Positions 28,827 to 42,210 of a DNA stretch of 64,000 nucleotides are shown here, in pieces. The notes beneath the pieces are model-generated. The model worked only from the letters and a program-made list of their open reading frames with translations. It was not told the origin of the DNA and did no database searches. The number at the start of each line of letters is the position of its first letter. Within the stretch, counting starts at the first letter, position 1. This DNA comes from Ulota crispa (taxonomy: Eukaryota > Streptophyta > Bryopsida > Orthotrichales > Orthotrichaceae), in contig OY987244.1 in the NCBI GenBank assembly GCA_963920765.1, forward strand, positions 1,862,501 through 1,926,500, in the 5' to 3' direction. The position numbers were made by a program, and so were the translations under genes.

Positions 28827-31800
28827 ATGGATTACAAAAGGATGATGATGGAGACACCAGAAGAGACAATGAAGAGGTTCGAGAGGAAGAGGAAACTGAA
28901 AGAAGTGCTCTGTGAATTCGGGCTGATAGCTCACAAAGTCCGGTTGGGCGAGAACACACACTTCGCATTTGCGTTAGCTACTCCCACAGGAACACCCATC
29001 GCTCGCCCATGCTCATCCGAGGATCTGGCCGAATGTTCTCAGTGGCTTGCGAAAAAGCATCCAACACATTTCTTCTTTAGTGGTGAGTGATCAGTAGAAC
29101 CGCTTACCCCTGTTTTTTTATGTGGCCCAAACATGAAAGTTCAGGCACTCCAAAATGTCAAGCTCTCAAACTCTTTGTAGGTAGAATTCTTGAACTGTCA
29201 GCATTTTGACGAAGTTTGTGTTGAAGTGAAGGTCCAGAAGGGCCAAGGGCTTACGAAGCACACGGAGGAGAAGCAAGCAGCGATGTAAGATACAGAACCA
29301 CAGATGCTACTAATTCCAAGACTTTGCAGAGTGATATCACCGGTCATCTTACAGCAACAAAGAACAAGGATTTGCTTCCAACTGCAGCAGACCTGAGAAC
29401 ATATGATCGTCTTTATGGAAGTATTCGAGATGGGCATGCAGTCGAAACACGCCTTCAAGAGCTGCACCCATCAGAGCTTCGCAGGGTTGAGAATCCAGGA
29501 GATGATGCTAAACGTTGTGGTATAATCGACTCCAACCGACATTATAATTCCTTCTCTAGCTCTAGGGCATCATTTCTAGATGACTTCACCTGGTAGTAAG
29601 GTCGACTTCCAAGGTCCAAGATTTCACGGTTCTAAAATAACTAATTTGATTTGAGCGAGTGTGGTTCAGATGTTAGGGCTAAGTTTTATTTTACCAGAAT
29701 CACTGAAGAACTTTACACACGGTAAATAAAATAAAGATGAACGAAAGAATGCTCGAATGTGACCCACTCAACTGTGCTAAAGAAGATATAAGATCCAATT
29801 TGGGACTGGGTTAATAGTATTTGATGGATATCTGCTGACCTGCTTCACTGGATACGCAGAGATATCGTCGCCGCTTGAAATATTCGTTTCGCCCTGGGAC
29901 TCACCTCCACCTACTGATTCACCCAACAACAACAACAAGCGCCCATACAGTCGCGGCAGAAACGGTAATGAACTCGAAAAAGCACGAGAAGCAGCAAGTG
30001 ACAGAAAACCTGAAAGGCGAAGTGATGGCCATGGTCATGGCGAGCATTTTATAGAACGAAGCGGGCATGGTGATCCTAGGGAAAGAGGAAATGGTCATGG
30101 CGAGCAACGACACCGAAAAGAACGCAAGGAAAGGTCTGACCATCAGCATTCGTCACGAGAGGATCCGAGGACAAGGGCCACCAGGTCGACTCGGAGGAAT
30201 GGAGCAGGGAGAACGCAAAACACCTCGAAATCTGACGAAGGCTCTGGGATTTGTGGACAAGACATGTCCACCCCTACAAATGGCCCACTGGATCCAGCGA
30301 GCCGCATGACGGTGCGTTTGAGAAATGTCGAAAAATGGGATTGCTTGAGACAAGCTGATCTGCCTTGGGCAGGTCCTGCCTTACGAGGTGTCGAATCGGA
30401 TGCAGAGTCGAGGCCCCAGGAGCTCTCCACCCCGTCGCTTACCGTCTCCGGTCGCCTCAAAAGAATCGACAGCTCTGATATCTCCCTTTCTCCAGAACCC
30501 CGCAGACATAGCTTCCAAGCTATACCAATGGCCGAGTTCAGAGGTCGAACCCACTACGATCCTCCTGAATTCATTGACGACGATGACAATCTGGACGTAA
30601 GGGAGGACCGAGATGCAAAGTGCGATATTGTTGTGGTACCAGATCAGGATCTGATCCATCCAGGTACAATACCGTGCTTCATTCCGGATCTCTGCTCGGT
30701 TCTGCAGCATTGGTATCATGCCAACTCTTAAACTCAGAAAATGACAATCTATCGTAGAGTAATTTCTTAATACAATTAACTGCTACTTTTTGGGTGCATT
30801 AGGTAGAAATAACAATACTACTTGTACGTCACCCATACGAGAATCACCAGAGGCCGATTTTAGGACTTAAGGAATTCCTTTCCACAGGTTAGAACAGGCA
30901 CCATCATCATTAATGAGTTTTAAAAGAATTCTTTTTGAACAGTTATGGCAGAAGCCGTGCGTCCGAGAATTGTATTGTTTCTTCAAGGTATGGTACATAG
31001 CTCTATTGAATTCATGTTGTTCCATTGTGTTTCATAGGTGCAAAGGGTGAGAAAACACTTGCCTGGAAACCATCCCCACTCTACCAAGCCCCTGTGACAC
31101 CAGCTCCAGAAAAGTCCGAAAGCTCCTTCGACTCAGTCTGCACGAGTGCAAACGACCAAGATTACGATGACGAGGCTTGTCAGCGAGAGGAACGAGCTGT
31201 AATTCGATACTTGAGATTATTTGCAGATGATAAGAGCTGGAAAGAAGGATTTGAATCAGCAGATAGGTTAACTTGCGATGTCTGCAACCTGGCAGGGTAA
31301 GCCGATCCTTCCAGATTGATGCATAATGATGGCAATAGTCGCTAATTTGATGGGTGAGCTAGGTGGGTTTCTGCATCTGTAGATTCCACAACAAGCTAAC
31401 TTCGATCATGTAGCTCAAAATATCCGAAAGAATCAGAAGGTGTGCAGCAGGAAAACCTGTACTGAGTACCTCAAGATAATTTTCTTTCTCAGGAAAATAA
31501 AACGCGTCCCAGATGTCAAGGCACTAGTGTCGCATGCAAAGACCATGAAGAGGATTAAGATGGCTGAGCACCGAGGCTACGCGCGGGCAATCTGCGAACT
31601 CATGAACTTTGACATGGTGGCATTAGATCAAGTCAACAAATCAACTGATAGGTCCTCAAAAAAGCCAACTGATGACATCATGGTATGGCCTCCTGTGTTA
31701 GTGCTGGAAAACACACGCACGGAGAAGGGTCCGGATGGGCAATGGAAGGGTGTTGACGAGGCAGAACTTACCGAAGTTCTCGAAGGTACGTCAACCACCA

Positions 31801-32287
31801 GAGATTCATACGTATATAATCCAGCTCAATTACAGCCATTTCATTGAGCATGTCCGCAATAAGTACCACTGCTCCTGTCCAGACCCTCCGATTCTTGCAC
31901 GCTGATGGGCCTACTGTGGTTGCAGTAGCATTGGCTCACAAGGGAAATCACACCTTCAAGCCGATCTGTGGGAAGAATGGACACAAAGGGCGAGTACTAG
32001 CTGAGTTCCTACCCTCAAGGCAGGCTTGGGTCGACGCAACTACACTACACAAGCAATTCAAGATGAATGCTCGGGGCTATACAGAGTGGCTGGCAGTTAA
32101 ACCCCGATGGCGACAACTGGGACCAGACAGTATCAAAGACGGCGCTGACTTTGTGCGCTTAGATGACACAGGGAATCCAAAACGGGTACTCTATGGCTAC
32201 TTGGCTGAGCCTAGGCACATGGAGGTGTTTGATCCAGCCCGCAAGTACGTTCAGAACTGGAAAATTGTGAGTAAAACCGTACTGTAA
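28827..32287 (+). CDS. SGS3-like zf-XS/XS-domain protein (RNA silencing)
   Basis: XS-domain proteins such as SGS3 bind double-stranded RNA with a 5' overhang and work with RDR6-type polymerases in siRNA production. The core is firm: exons 31038-31296, 31493-31785 and 31836-32266 join in phase (introns of 196 and 50 bp). They give a zinc finger C-x2-C-x17-H-x11-H (CDVC...SHAKTMKRIKMAEH), then the XS block MVWPPVLVLENTR and, further on, GKNGHKGRVLAEF and YGYLAEPRHMEVFD. Upstream exons 28827-29082, 29232-29592 and 29951-30663 also join in phase and add a charged, Gly/His/Arg-rich N-terminus (about 770 residues in all), but are provisional; the first may belong to another gene. The end is open: the frame stops at 32287 if the last donor is not used, while a coiled-coil-like segment to about 32962 may be a further exon. 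SGS3 normally has such a C-terminal coil. The XS core is sure; orthology to SGS3 itself is likely, not proven. Confidence 0.8.
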
Positions 32288-33112
32288 ACAGATATCTGAA
32301 ATATCATGTAGATGACAGGTTTCATGTGGTTCACCAATGAATCAGTTTCTGAACTTCTCTCTGCACTGATAATGCTAGCCACCTGGGTTCAGAAACGTTC
32401 TCTGACCTCAATTTAAGTGATCACGTAAAAGCATGCCATAATATCCATATTGGTAGTACTTTGCATGCGCCATACGGCATTGTTTGGAATCTGCAAAAGA
32501 GCAGATATTTTATACGACAAACCAGGTCATGTTAAGTCGAGCATATTCATCGAACATTTCCAGATACAAAGTGAAAGGAACAACAGTATCATATATGGCC
32601 TCCTCAAAAGGAGTGTCATCAACACATCGTGTACTGAACGTAATGGGACTGCTTGCAACATTGTGCTGCAATTGCATCCCTAAGATTAATAGAAAATTTC
32701 AATAGGACTAGCTCTACGCCTTTCGAAAACTAGATCCTTCAGACCCAAATCGTCATCAATGATGAGGAAAAGAATCTAACGCAGAGACGATGACACTGGG
32801 GGGCTTATTCATGCTCTTACAACAGGTTTTCGTTTGTCTTGCCGCTCGAATACCAACTTCTGTAGATCAACAGAAAAAGTCATCAAAAAGCTTGAAAGAT
32901 TATTTAAAGAATTGTACAGCAAATATACTTGCAATGCTGATGGTACTGGAAACAGTGAGGCTTAGGAGTGAGTACCTCGATCAAATGGCCAATAACACCA
33001 CCACGCCTGATTTGATGTGGCACTCATTTGCGACTCTTGACAATCGCAGAAGTCCTCGTATTTCAGGCATTAAAATAAGAAGTCTCACGAGAATGTCTAT
33101 ACGACGTTTCAA

Positions 33113-36100
33113 CTAGCGTTGGAGACTGGGATGGAAGTAAGGATGTTTTAAAGCCTCATATACTGAAATTCGATCCTCAGGATACCATTGTAACAGCTCA
33201 CGAAGAAGTCGAAGTGCCCACACATCCGGCATTCCAATGCCAAGGGGGTCCCGCTGTTTGATTTGTTGCATGACTGACTCCTCTGTACACTTCCAAGCTG
33301 CTAACCGCACTTCCTCAGATTGCTCAACGGTACCTGATTGGTGGCGATGATGATGCTGTGGCGGGATTCCAGGGAGCAAGATGCACATCTCTAAATATGC
33401 TCTCAATAAGTAGATAGTGTTCTTAGCTGCCTCATCCATGCCTTCGAGTTGTTGGTCTAGGAGAACCCTGGTACGTGAACTAATTTGGAACACATGTGGG
33501 GTGCCCAGCACTAGCTCAAGCATAACAATTCCAACGCTCCACATATCATACACATGTGCTTGATCAGGATGAAAGTAAAGCCAGTGTTTGCTAAGAGTAG
33601 CTTCTGGAGGTGCATATTCTACTGTTTGCTCCGCTTGAGAAGGACCAGAAGGGTTATATAGATGCGTCAAAGTATATCGGTCTATAGCACTGCCGAAGTC
33701 TATAATCCGCAATGTCAAGTTGGAAGGCCAATCAATTACTCTGTCCGTACTGACTACCATGTTTTCAGGTTTGATATCTCGATGGGTGATGTTGCGATCA
33801 TGGCACGCTTTCACAGCTAGTAGCAGCTGGTGTATAATGCTGCGCATTTCTAATCTACCATCTTCCGTTGTTTTGAGCCACCTCCACCATGGCGATGGTT
33901 GCACAACTTTGAAACCCTTGAGGTCTCTAGTATCTTCGCCATCCATCCCTGCACTATACAACAGGCCGGATAACGACTTCCCTTCATAATGGAAGACGAG
34001 CCACAATTCTTTACCTGGCCACTCAAAGGATTCAACATAGCGCGATACATAATCTAAGCCCGAATTAGGTTCCTCAGTTTGGCTACTCGCATTGGCAAAA
34101 TTAAAGAACTCCAACACCTTTTTCGGACTCCATGAACCCGTCCAGTAAGAACCCTTCCGTTTGGTGCCTCTATCCGAAGATGAAAAACCCTGGTCGCTTT
34201 TCCTAGGAACTTGAGTTTCATTGAGGAATACCTCTCCAAAATGCTTCTCCCGGAGGCCACTGAAATACGCATTGCCACCTTTCTCGACCTATCATACACC
34301 AGCAAAACACATGGTATACAAACTGGTATATATACTCAAGTCCAACGGACGAGGCCGAGAGAAAACTCAAAACTGGGGCATGAAAAGATCACAACGTATC
34401 TAGAACTCAAGAAAACTGAAGTTCAAACATACCATGATTCTCTTCAATATATATGTGTCACCTTGTCCAAACTGTCCTGATGACCAACCACCGTTTCTGC
34501 GATGTTTACTAGAGTATTTGCCGTTTCGGATGTAGCCCGTACGTTCAGACTCTGAGGAGTTGGTTTGCAGAGATTCTTTAACATGTATTGAATAGAACTC
34601 CTTTTTGCCAATATCTTCCTTCAAACATGGTCGCTTAACTGCTAACCAAATCTCGCCAAAAGCACCTCTAGCGAAATTCTTCTGCAACATATACCTAGAG
34701 AAGGACAACAAACGTCTGGTTAATCAAAAGACACGAAGTCCAAAGTGCAATTCTCATAACAAACCTTCAGCCAAAATAATAGCAGCAGAGCTTGATAACT
34801 CCCAAAATTTCAAAAGCAGACAGCATTCTGTCATATACTGAATGAAAACAGGGGGTAGACCATAATGACTGCAGACTTGAGAAAATATATTAGAGATGGA
34901 GTGACATTTATCAATGACAGCTTACAATACAATAAAATATCATGTTGCAACCATACCTCTGGTGATATATGGAATACGGTGGAACTGATTTGGAGCCTCT
35001 AGAACGGCCCTTTGAATCCCAATGTTCTGGCATTAAGCGTTGCTTTTCCAGTGGAATCGACCCAATGAGGTTTATAAATCGAGCAAGACCTTCAGGTGGT
35101 AAACAAACTTCCTTGACGTTCCCTTCCGCTGTAACTTTTGGTGTACATATCAGATGCTCACGATAAATCTCTAACTGACCGCCAGCAACCCCTGAAACAG
35201 TCATATGCACATTCCATCTATAAGATTTAAGAGATAATGGATCAAATTGGTTCGAACTGATAGAAAATGATAAAAGTACCACACTAATACGTTCCCGATT
35301 GGAGTAGTGTGTTTCAGGACAAAGGTTGTATTATGAAACTCCCAGGGATGAGTGGATTTTAGAGACTGAGATAGAGCAAAATACTGCTTGATGCCAACAA
35401 AATGAATTGTATTTGTAGACGCTGTTGGAGATGTGCACTTTAGGTGTAAGCATAGGTGAGCTTGTTTGACATCTTCACACATAGTTTAGTTCTACTTCAA
35501 CAGCCTCCGCAATGGAAATGAGATTCACTTATCGAGAGTAGAGATCTCGTATATTATCTCAAAGTCATGGATAGAAATGCTCAAAGCGAAGAGAAAGTTA
35601 CCTCTGTGAGAACTTGGAGGCAGACCTTCAACAACAGGTACGACTGCCTCGTTTGAATTCTCGGTATAGGTAAATTCAATGACAGGACGCCATGGAAGGA
35701 TTGAGCTCCCCAAAACTGTATCGATAAGCTCGTAGCAGTCTCCTCCCCCAATGCCTTTGACCTGCAATTCCGCCCAAGACATTTACATAGATTTATGTAT
35801 CCATTCCAAACATCTTCTCCTTGAGGCCAAAGTCTCCAACCGACTAAAAAACCACACTAACCAGCAAAGATGTGAGAAAACCTACCAGCATCCCTGCAAT
35901 AATAAGTGATTCGTCATTTTCAAGTTCTCCACTCTGCAAATCTCTGGACATATCACTCAAAGTTGAAGTCGACTCTCTGTCAGCCTCCGACATCCGACGG
36001 GCAGCATGATCTTCATTATGTTTTCCATGTGATATTGAGTCGTGGTCACGCCTGGTGCCTAAGACATCACAAATCGGTCATATGAACAGATGATCCACTT

Positions 36101-39100
36101 GATCATCAAACGAGTGCTTTAAGAGTCTAGGAGGTTAGCCATGTGATTCCAGATACAGTCCCTTCCTGAAAAGGGGTGACGATTAGCATTCGATCCTGCT
36201 TTCAAAAACTACAACCTTACTGGATATATTGAGATTCAAGCTACGTGCAGTCACTATTCAAACCTAACGAGCAGATCAATTTGTAACTCTTATATTTCAA
36301 ATTGAACTATGAAATATTAATTTAGCTTGATCAACACAGAAGAAATAAATAAAGGGTGATTTTTCAGGAATTATGCATCCAATCTTGGACCGTACAACTG
36401 ATCCTGGCCTCAATGAAATCTGTAAATGATAAGTATTAGCTCACTGGTATGAAGTGGAACAACAATCGCAGCAAGGTTGTCCCGACTGCCTGATCTGAAA
36501 GCTGCATCCACAATAGCTTTTGCAAAAACTCTAGCTAGATTTTCGGGCGTATGAGGTACAGCTTCACTGCTAACACCAACGTCTCTTACTCCAATGTCAT
36601 GCACTTCAACTTGAAGCTCTGGTTCTAAATTTCCTAAGAGATACTCTGCAAGTGGATCTGGTATGTCGGCATCTTTTTTATTTACTTTTTGAACAGAATT
36701 CATCTGTTGAGCTGTATTCACAAGATGTAAGGATGCAGATCCGGTGTTACCTTCAGGAATAGGTACTATAGCTCTGCAGCAAACACCTACGCGTGTTAGG
36801 TTCTCGGAAAGAAGCAGAGTACCATTTTGGTTCATCGGATGACAAGAGTCTTTAAACCCTTGTACTATATAGAGCAATAATTCAATACATCGATAGATAC
36901 CAACAAGTTTCGTCAGATAATTCAATGCATAACAAAATGATTGAGTACCGTGAGTGTTGCTTCTCGTCCAACACTGGGTTTCTGGGCAAAAGTGCTATTG
37001 GGAGTTCTGTCACTTGTGGTAGACCCAAGGCAACAGAAACATCAGTCCCTGATATAACAGCAGATACGACGCTACAAACTTCACGAGTTGTCAGCTTCTC
37101 GAATATACCATCAGATGCTACAACTAGATGACTCGTATTACTGCCAATTTTCAGCCAGCCAGTCCACTCTGGTTCGGCGGTGACTCCAAACCTGCATCAA
37201 TTACCATGGTCATACGATCAATGAAAAACTGTATAGGCATTCGACTCATTGCAAAGAATAAAGTGAATGGTAGCCTTAAGCTACGCATTTTTTTGCTTCA
37301 CTAATAAAGATCCCCTAAAAGGCTCCATAACAGAAGCCACGCTTTCTAGCAGATATCTTGAGTATTTCCTTAGGTAAGAGAGAACTCACTCCTTCAATGC
37401 CAGGTCACCTAATGAGCGTGAAACTGCAACCTGCCCATTGACTCGGGATAGACCTCCATAATCAACGACAAAACCCCCAGCAGCTTCTATCCTTTGCTTC
37501 TCATCCTCTCTATCCGGCCGATGATCTCTAGTGAGTTCTACAGTAGATGACCCATAGTCACAAGCACCAAAAATGGCACTCTTCTTACTCTTTCTCTTCG
37601 ACCTTCGTTCCAAGATCTCTCTTCTTCTAGTGTCAAGCGATTCACCTGAAAGTTCCACCAAAGTAGCCAATAGTATATGCTCATTTAGCATTCTGGTTTA
37701 CAGAGAAAGGTAGAAGCCATAACCACTAACTTATAGAGAAACATAATGCAAAAGCAAGTTGAACACGAAAGAGGACACTCGATTAGAACCAAATGATACA
37801 GAAAAAGGATCAATTTATAATAACTGAGATTTGTAAGGATGGCTCACGCTTATAAAATTATTGAAATGGATATCAGCAACTGAATTCTAGAAGCATAACT
37901 GTGGTGGAATCAATCATACTTGTTGTGGCATCTGGAGGTGCTGAACAAGCCGCAGCAGGACATAGAAGAGCTTTGGAGTCACCAAGATTAGCGACCAATA
38001 AATGGTCGTCTACCTGAAGAACAATGCAAGCCGTACTGCCTGCCTGCAGACCCCTCTCCTTTGCTTCCTGGCCAAATTATCAAAGAATCAGAAATCAGTT
38101 CACGAGCTATCAATCTAAAGAGGCGCACACATATTAATCAACAATGCAATAACCAATTTTAAAGGATAACTGAGACTGCAACTTACGACTGAAAAACTTG
38201 ACTCAACATCTGAAATAGCTTCTGCCAAAGCCTCCTTCAAAATAACTCCAACTGCAGAGTGTACGAACACCTCCCCAGATGCGTTATTCCTACTTGCGTT
38301 CGAAGTCGAACTATTAATGGTCATACTAGACTCGTGTATGCGTATGCCTGGATTTTCATTTGCACCAATAGAAGGCAGTCCTTGGGCTTGAGTTGAGTGA
38401 TTTGCTGACAGCGAGGGCTGAACTCTATTATACAAATGATAAATGAACCTCTTGTGGAGGTTTTGAGATGCCAAGTGACTGGCTTCATCTCCGCCGTGGC
38501 CATCAAAAACTGCGTACAGGCTAACCTTCGTATCTGGCATTTCACCTAAATGTTACAGATTCCAAACACAGTTGATAATGCAGGCTAAATAAGTCACAAA
38601 CGATATAACTGCACGTTTCTTCAAAGCAGTGCCAAAAGGAGAAAAAAATAGTACCCTTTAATCTCCTCTTCAAAGTTTCACAATTTATGTTCAAATCACT
38701 TGTATTATTCATTCAGCCATTCCTTCAAGCGTTAAGCTCCTAAAATTCAAAGAAAAACAGGTCAAACTTACCAAATCGAGGGAGAGGTATGTCAACCATG
38801 CAAAGAATACGATCCTCCTGGTGAAGACGCAGCCCTTGCAAGAGCGCTGCTCCACAATTGATCGGCTCCACGTCATCGCCACTGCTAGAACAAGAACAAT
38901 TCAATCCCGACTTGACATCCTTCTCACATCACCATTCTCAACAAAATTAGGTTAAACAAAAGTTTGTAAGCAAAATCTTCAGACACGATTACGCACCGAG
39001 TAACGAAGTTTTCAAATGCCAAAGAAACGGAATGGTCTCCCTCGGAATTGCCATTCCCCTGTTCTCCGAAAGCACCAATGCAACGCAATGAAAATAACAG

Positions 39101-39130
39101 GAGCAGCACCACAACATTCCGGCGCCTCAT
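33113..39130 (-). CDS. Fused PP2C phosphatase-protein kinase with signal peptide
   Basis: Matches the plant family typified by Arabidopsis At3g63340, which joins a Ser/Thr phosphatase and a kinase in one chain. Twelve exons join in phase: 39130-38997, 38884-38772, 38545-38187, 38067-37920, 37645-37390, 37191-36949, 36773-36445, 36058-35886, 35761-35602, 35191-34957, 34694-34433, 34288-33113; 1195 residues. An N-terminal hydrophobic segment ([10 protein letters not shown]) looks like a signal peptide or anchor. PP2C motifs: VFDGHGG (about 95-101), GSTACIVL (212), [10 protein letters not shown] (228), VVASDGIF (360) and [11 protein letters not shown] (513), with the metal-binding aspartates present. 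Kinase: RGAFGEIW glycine loop (726-733), lysine in YILKRI (801), HRDIKPEN (973-980), DFGSA (1001) and APPEA. Both halves therefore look catalytically competent. It is convergent with the XS gene, whose end may overlap or abut it. Substrates are unknown. Confidence 0.93.
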
Positions 39131-41100
39131 TGCGCCTCTCTTCTATAGCCAATTCCTCCCAGCTCCGTAGTCTCATGACCTCAACAAAAATCCCGGAGCA
39201 AAAACCACCGCAGCTAGTCTCGTAACCTCTGAGCTCGCAATTCAAAATTCACGAATAACACGAGAAACTCAAGCAGATCACACTTATTATTACCAAAACC
39301 TAATACTTATTAACAATACATTCACAAATTCTTGCACCTACCTCCACAACGACTGGATGGATTAAGCTTAAGCCTTTTTTTCTGCACGTTCGATTTCGAC
39401 TATTTCTAATTACAAATGCGACTATTTGTTGCATCAACAGTACTCAGACTGGCTAATTTTACAATTGAGCAAACATTACGAACGTTTTGAAAATTTGCAG
39501 GATTCCCGTCCTATCACGCAATTTGCGACGATTACTGGATTCTGAAGTTGATCATCGATGGCGTAGATTTTAGTAGCGGTGCGGTGAAGGACGAGGCTAA
39601 ATTCGCAAATAGAGAAGCCGGTGCGAGTCATGGAACAAGCTGTGGCATTTTCAGTCTCGGCCTTGGCATAAAAAAGGTCATCGAAGAACTGAAAATTTCA
39701 ACTATCAACATTATCGATTACTAAGGTAGTAAGTTTATCCTTCGAGCTTGCAGCAGGAAAATTTCCTTATCTCCGGGATCTGACATTCGACATTTTCTTA
39801 AGTTGATCAGTTCCATTGCTTCAAAGGACCAAAGTTTGCAGGACTACGACGGAGAGACTGATGCTGCAAAATACGTCGAAAACCAAACCCTAAATCTTAC
39901 ACTCCCTCTGTAATAGCACTCTCTGTAATTGCACTTTTTGTAATGGCACTCTCTGTAATTGCACCCTCTGTAATTACACATTCTTTGTGCAAGTAAGAGA
40001 GTCTCCAGTGGTATGTCAAATTGCTCCAAGAGCTTACGGAATGCCAACGGGAGGCACAAAGAGTTCTGCAATGCTGCATTTTTCATTGCAAAATCTCAAG
40101 ATATGCTTCTTGATTTTTCAAGTTTGTCACATATTGAGTTTTTGCCAAGGTACTATTTTGCGTTTCCTATTATCTTTGGTACCTTCTCAAACAATGTAAC
40201 TTAGCAATGATTTACAGCACTTTTCTTAACCCCTAATGTCCAAAGGTGTTTATCTTGTTTTTGGAAGGCAATTTTGAATATTTTAAACTGTCCTTGTATG
40301 ATTATTATTGAACAACAAAACAAAATTGTAACTATAGGATCTTGAACTTCAAGGCTTTTAGATGGTGCTAGCAAAAAACCTCTAAAAAGGTCACGTAGAT
40401 TTTAAGATAGTTGTGATTGAATGTGATTAAGTATGGAATTTTTTTGGTATTTTTTAGCTACCCAAAACTTCTAATGCAAAAATGGTAATTTTTGTGTACA
40501 AAAATGGGGAACAACTACTAATGATGATTTAGTATTTGTTGTTGTTACTTCAAAACTAATAACCCCCCTTCCAAATCCATGACCACAATTCCATAAATGA
40601 GCTTGCAATGCATCTATTAAAGAGCTACCACCTAATACAAAGAATCTTTTTGACTCCAATTATTAACCAAAAATCATTATGAATGAAAGAGAATTCAACA
40701 ATGAATGGATTCTAATTTGTACAATAGAACTCCTCTAAACTAATATGGTTGGGACTCCAAGAACAAGATTAGTTTAAGTAAGTTATTAGTTAATTTTGTG
40801 AAAGTGTAAATGAAGTAACCTTGAGGTTAGTGACGGGATAACATTACAGGTAGCTTGGTGTTTTATATTATGGCCCTGACATTGAGATTTGTGCTATACA
40901 TTAGTTCATAGAGCATATGAGTTTAGAGAGGTATTAGTTTAGGGAGGTTTTGATATACATTAGTTTATAAAGCATATTAGTTTAGAGTATTAGTTTAGGG
41001 AGGTTCTACAGTATAACAAAAACATTCCAGGTGAAATTAGCACAAAAACACATTTAGATTTTGTTAGATGAAACCAAATTAGATAAATGGCCCTTATTGC
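39131..41100. other. Intergenic region upstream of the PP2C-kinase gene
   Basis: The first few hundred bases presumably hold the promoter and 5' UTR of the minus-strand gene. Beyond that the DNA is AT-rich, with a small tandem array (39905-39980) and a lone TTAACCCCTAATGTCC end at 40226 for which I found no partner. No gene recognised. Confidence 0.5.
39905..39980. repeat. Tandem array, CTCTGTAATTGCAC unit
   Basis: About five imperfect copies of a 14-15-bp unit CTCTGTAATTGCAC. The short minus ORFs rich in ITE(C/S)A-type repeats over it are products of the array. Confidence 0.85.
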
Positions 41101-41408
41101 CTACACTAAATCTTGTGTTTAGGTTGCCCAAGACTAGTTTCTCAACACTCTACACTATACCAATATTTATTGCTGCTACACTAATCTTCATCAAAAATTA
41201 TTGCAATAAACAATCTTGAAAGGGCTTGGCAACAAAAACTAAGTTGTGGACAAACCAATCAACGGCGTCCAAGTCATAAACAATGTGAAATCCAAGTATT
41301 TAGAGAGTTGCATGCACCTCCAAGTGGCCAAGTGATGAGTCATGAGGTAACTTACCAAGGTAAGACAACCTAATTGTGAAGGCAGCCTAAATACAATATT
41401 CAATGTAG
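41101..41408 (+). mobile_element. MITE, GGTTGCC family, copy 2
   Basis: About 308 bp. The ends CTACACTAAATCTTGTGTTT+AGGTTGCC and GGCAGCCTAAATACAATATT+CAATGTAG are inverted repeats. It is collinear with the copies at 1196-1507 and 51782-52083. Non-coding. Confidence 0.78.
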
Positions 41409-41561
41409 GGGAGTACCCATTCAAGGGAAATCTTCACATTATTCTCAACTTGATGCCCATATTTTTAGTTTGTCAACTTGTCATAAGCTCTTTAGTGACA
41501 CTATTCATCACACGTTGGTGCGCAAGAAATATATTTGCAATTAGTCTGCAACTTCTCCACA

Positions 41562-41641
41562 AAAAAAAAAAAAAAAAAACCTTAATACAATCAGATCTCT
41601 GCCTTCAACAGGGTACAATCAGATCTCTGCCTTCAACAGGG
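41562..41641. repeat. A-tract followed by a 28-bp tandem duplication
   Basis: A run of about 18 A is followed by two copies of a 28-bp unit containing ATCAGATCTCTGCCTTCAAC. This may be slippage or a retro-insertion scar; I see no target duplication. Confidence 0.7.
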
Positions 41642-42210
41642 TTTTCAAATTCAAAGCTTCCTGAAGTTTCCTGAACACCAGATTATTGCCGGTTATTGTA
41701 TCTCCCACACCATGGAGCAACTGTAAGAAAACCCACAAGCTCAAAGAAGGCTCTCTTTGATGTTTTTAAAACCTGATTCCCTTGTGGCAAAGGAAACAGC
41801 AATATTATGGCTTTTCCAAGAAAACATGGGCATGTGTATATTGATGGTGCATAAATGACCTTAATGTGCCCTTTGCACGTAACAAGTTTTGGGTAAAATG
41901 TTTTAGAATTAAGGTGGTAGAGTCATCTCATTAGGGCCATCCTCTTCTAGTTGCTCGTCATATTATATTGAAGTTAATATGACTTACTTCCTGTCTTCAA
42001 CTAATTATGGCTTATAAATGAGGACATTTCTCACAAAACTGCAAGCATAGCTTTCCACAGAACAAGAGCATGATACATCAAATAGGGCGATTAGGCGAGT
42101 AACCAACTCATTCATTTCAATGGGGTTTACCTGTACAAAAAAAATCTAGTGTACAAATAGAAGTATGCCTTCAATAATCGTCTTAAGAACCTAAGCAGCA
42201 ACAACAATAA

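Noticed and set aside
32790-33116. 108-codon plus-strand ORF
   Set aside because: It carries no domain. The more protein-like reading in this region is a short coiled-coil-like segment in another frame that may end the XS gene.
36774-36948. Longer version of PP2C-kinase exon 7 reading through to about 36925
   Set aside because: Its acceptors do not match the phase of the upstream exon. The CTGCAG acceptor at 36774 restores the frame and the PP2C alignment.
39905-39980. Possible CRISPR-like array
   Set aside because: The units are contiguous 14-15-bp tandem repeats without spacers, in a plant nuclear sequence.
40226-40245. TTAACCCCTAATGTCC as a further TTAA element
   Set aside because: No matching right end was found within 1.5 kb, so it is only an orphan end or chance.
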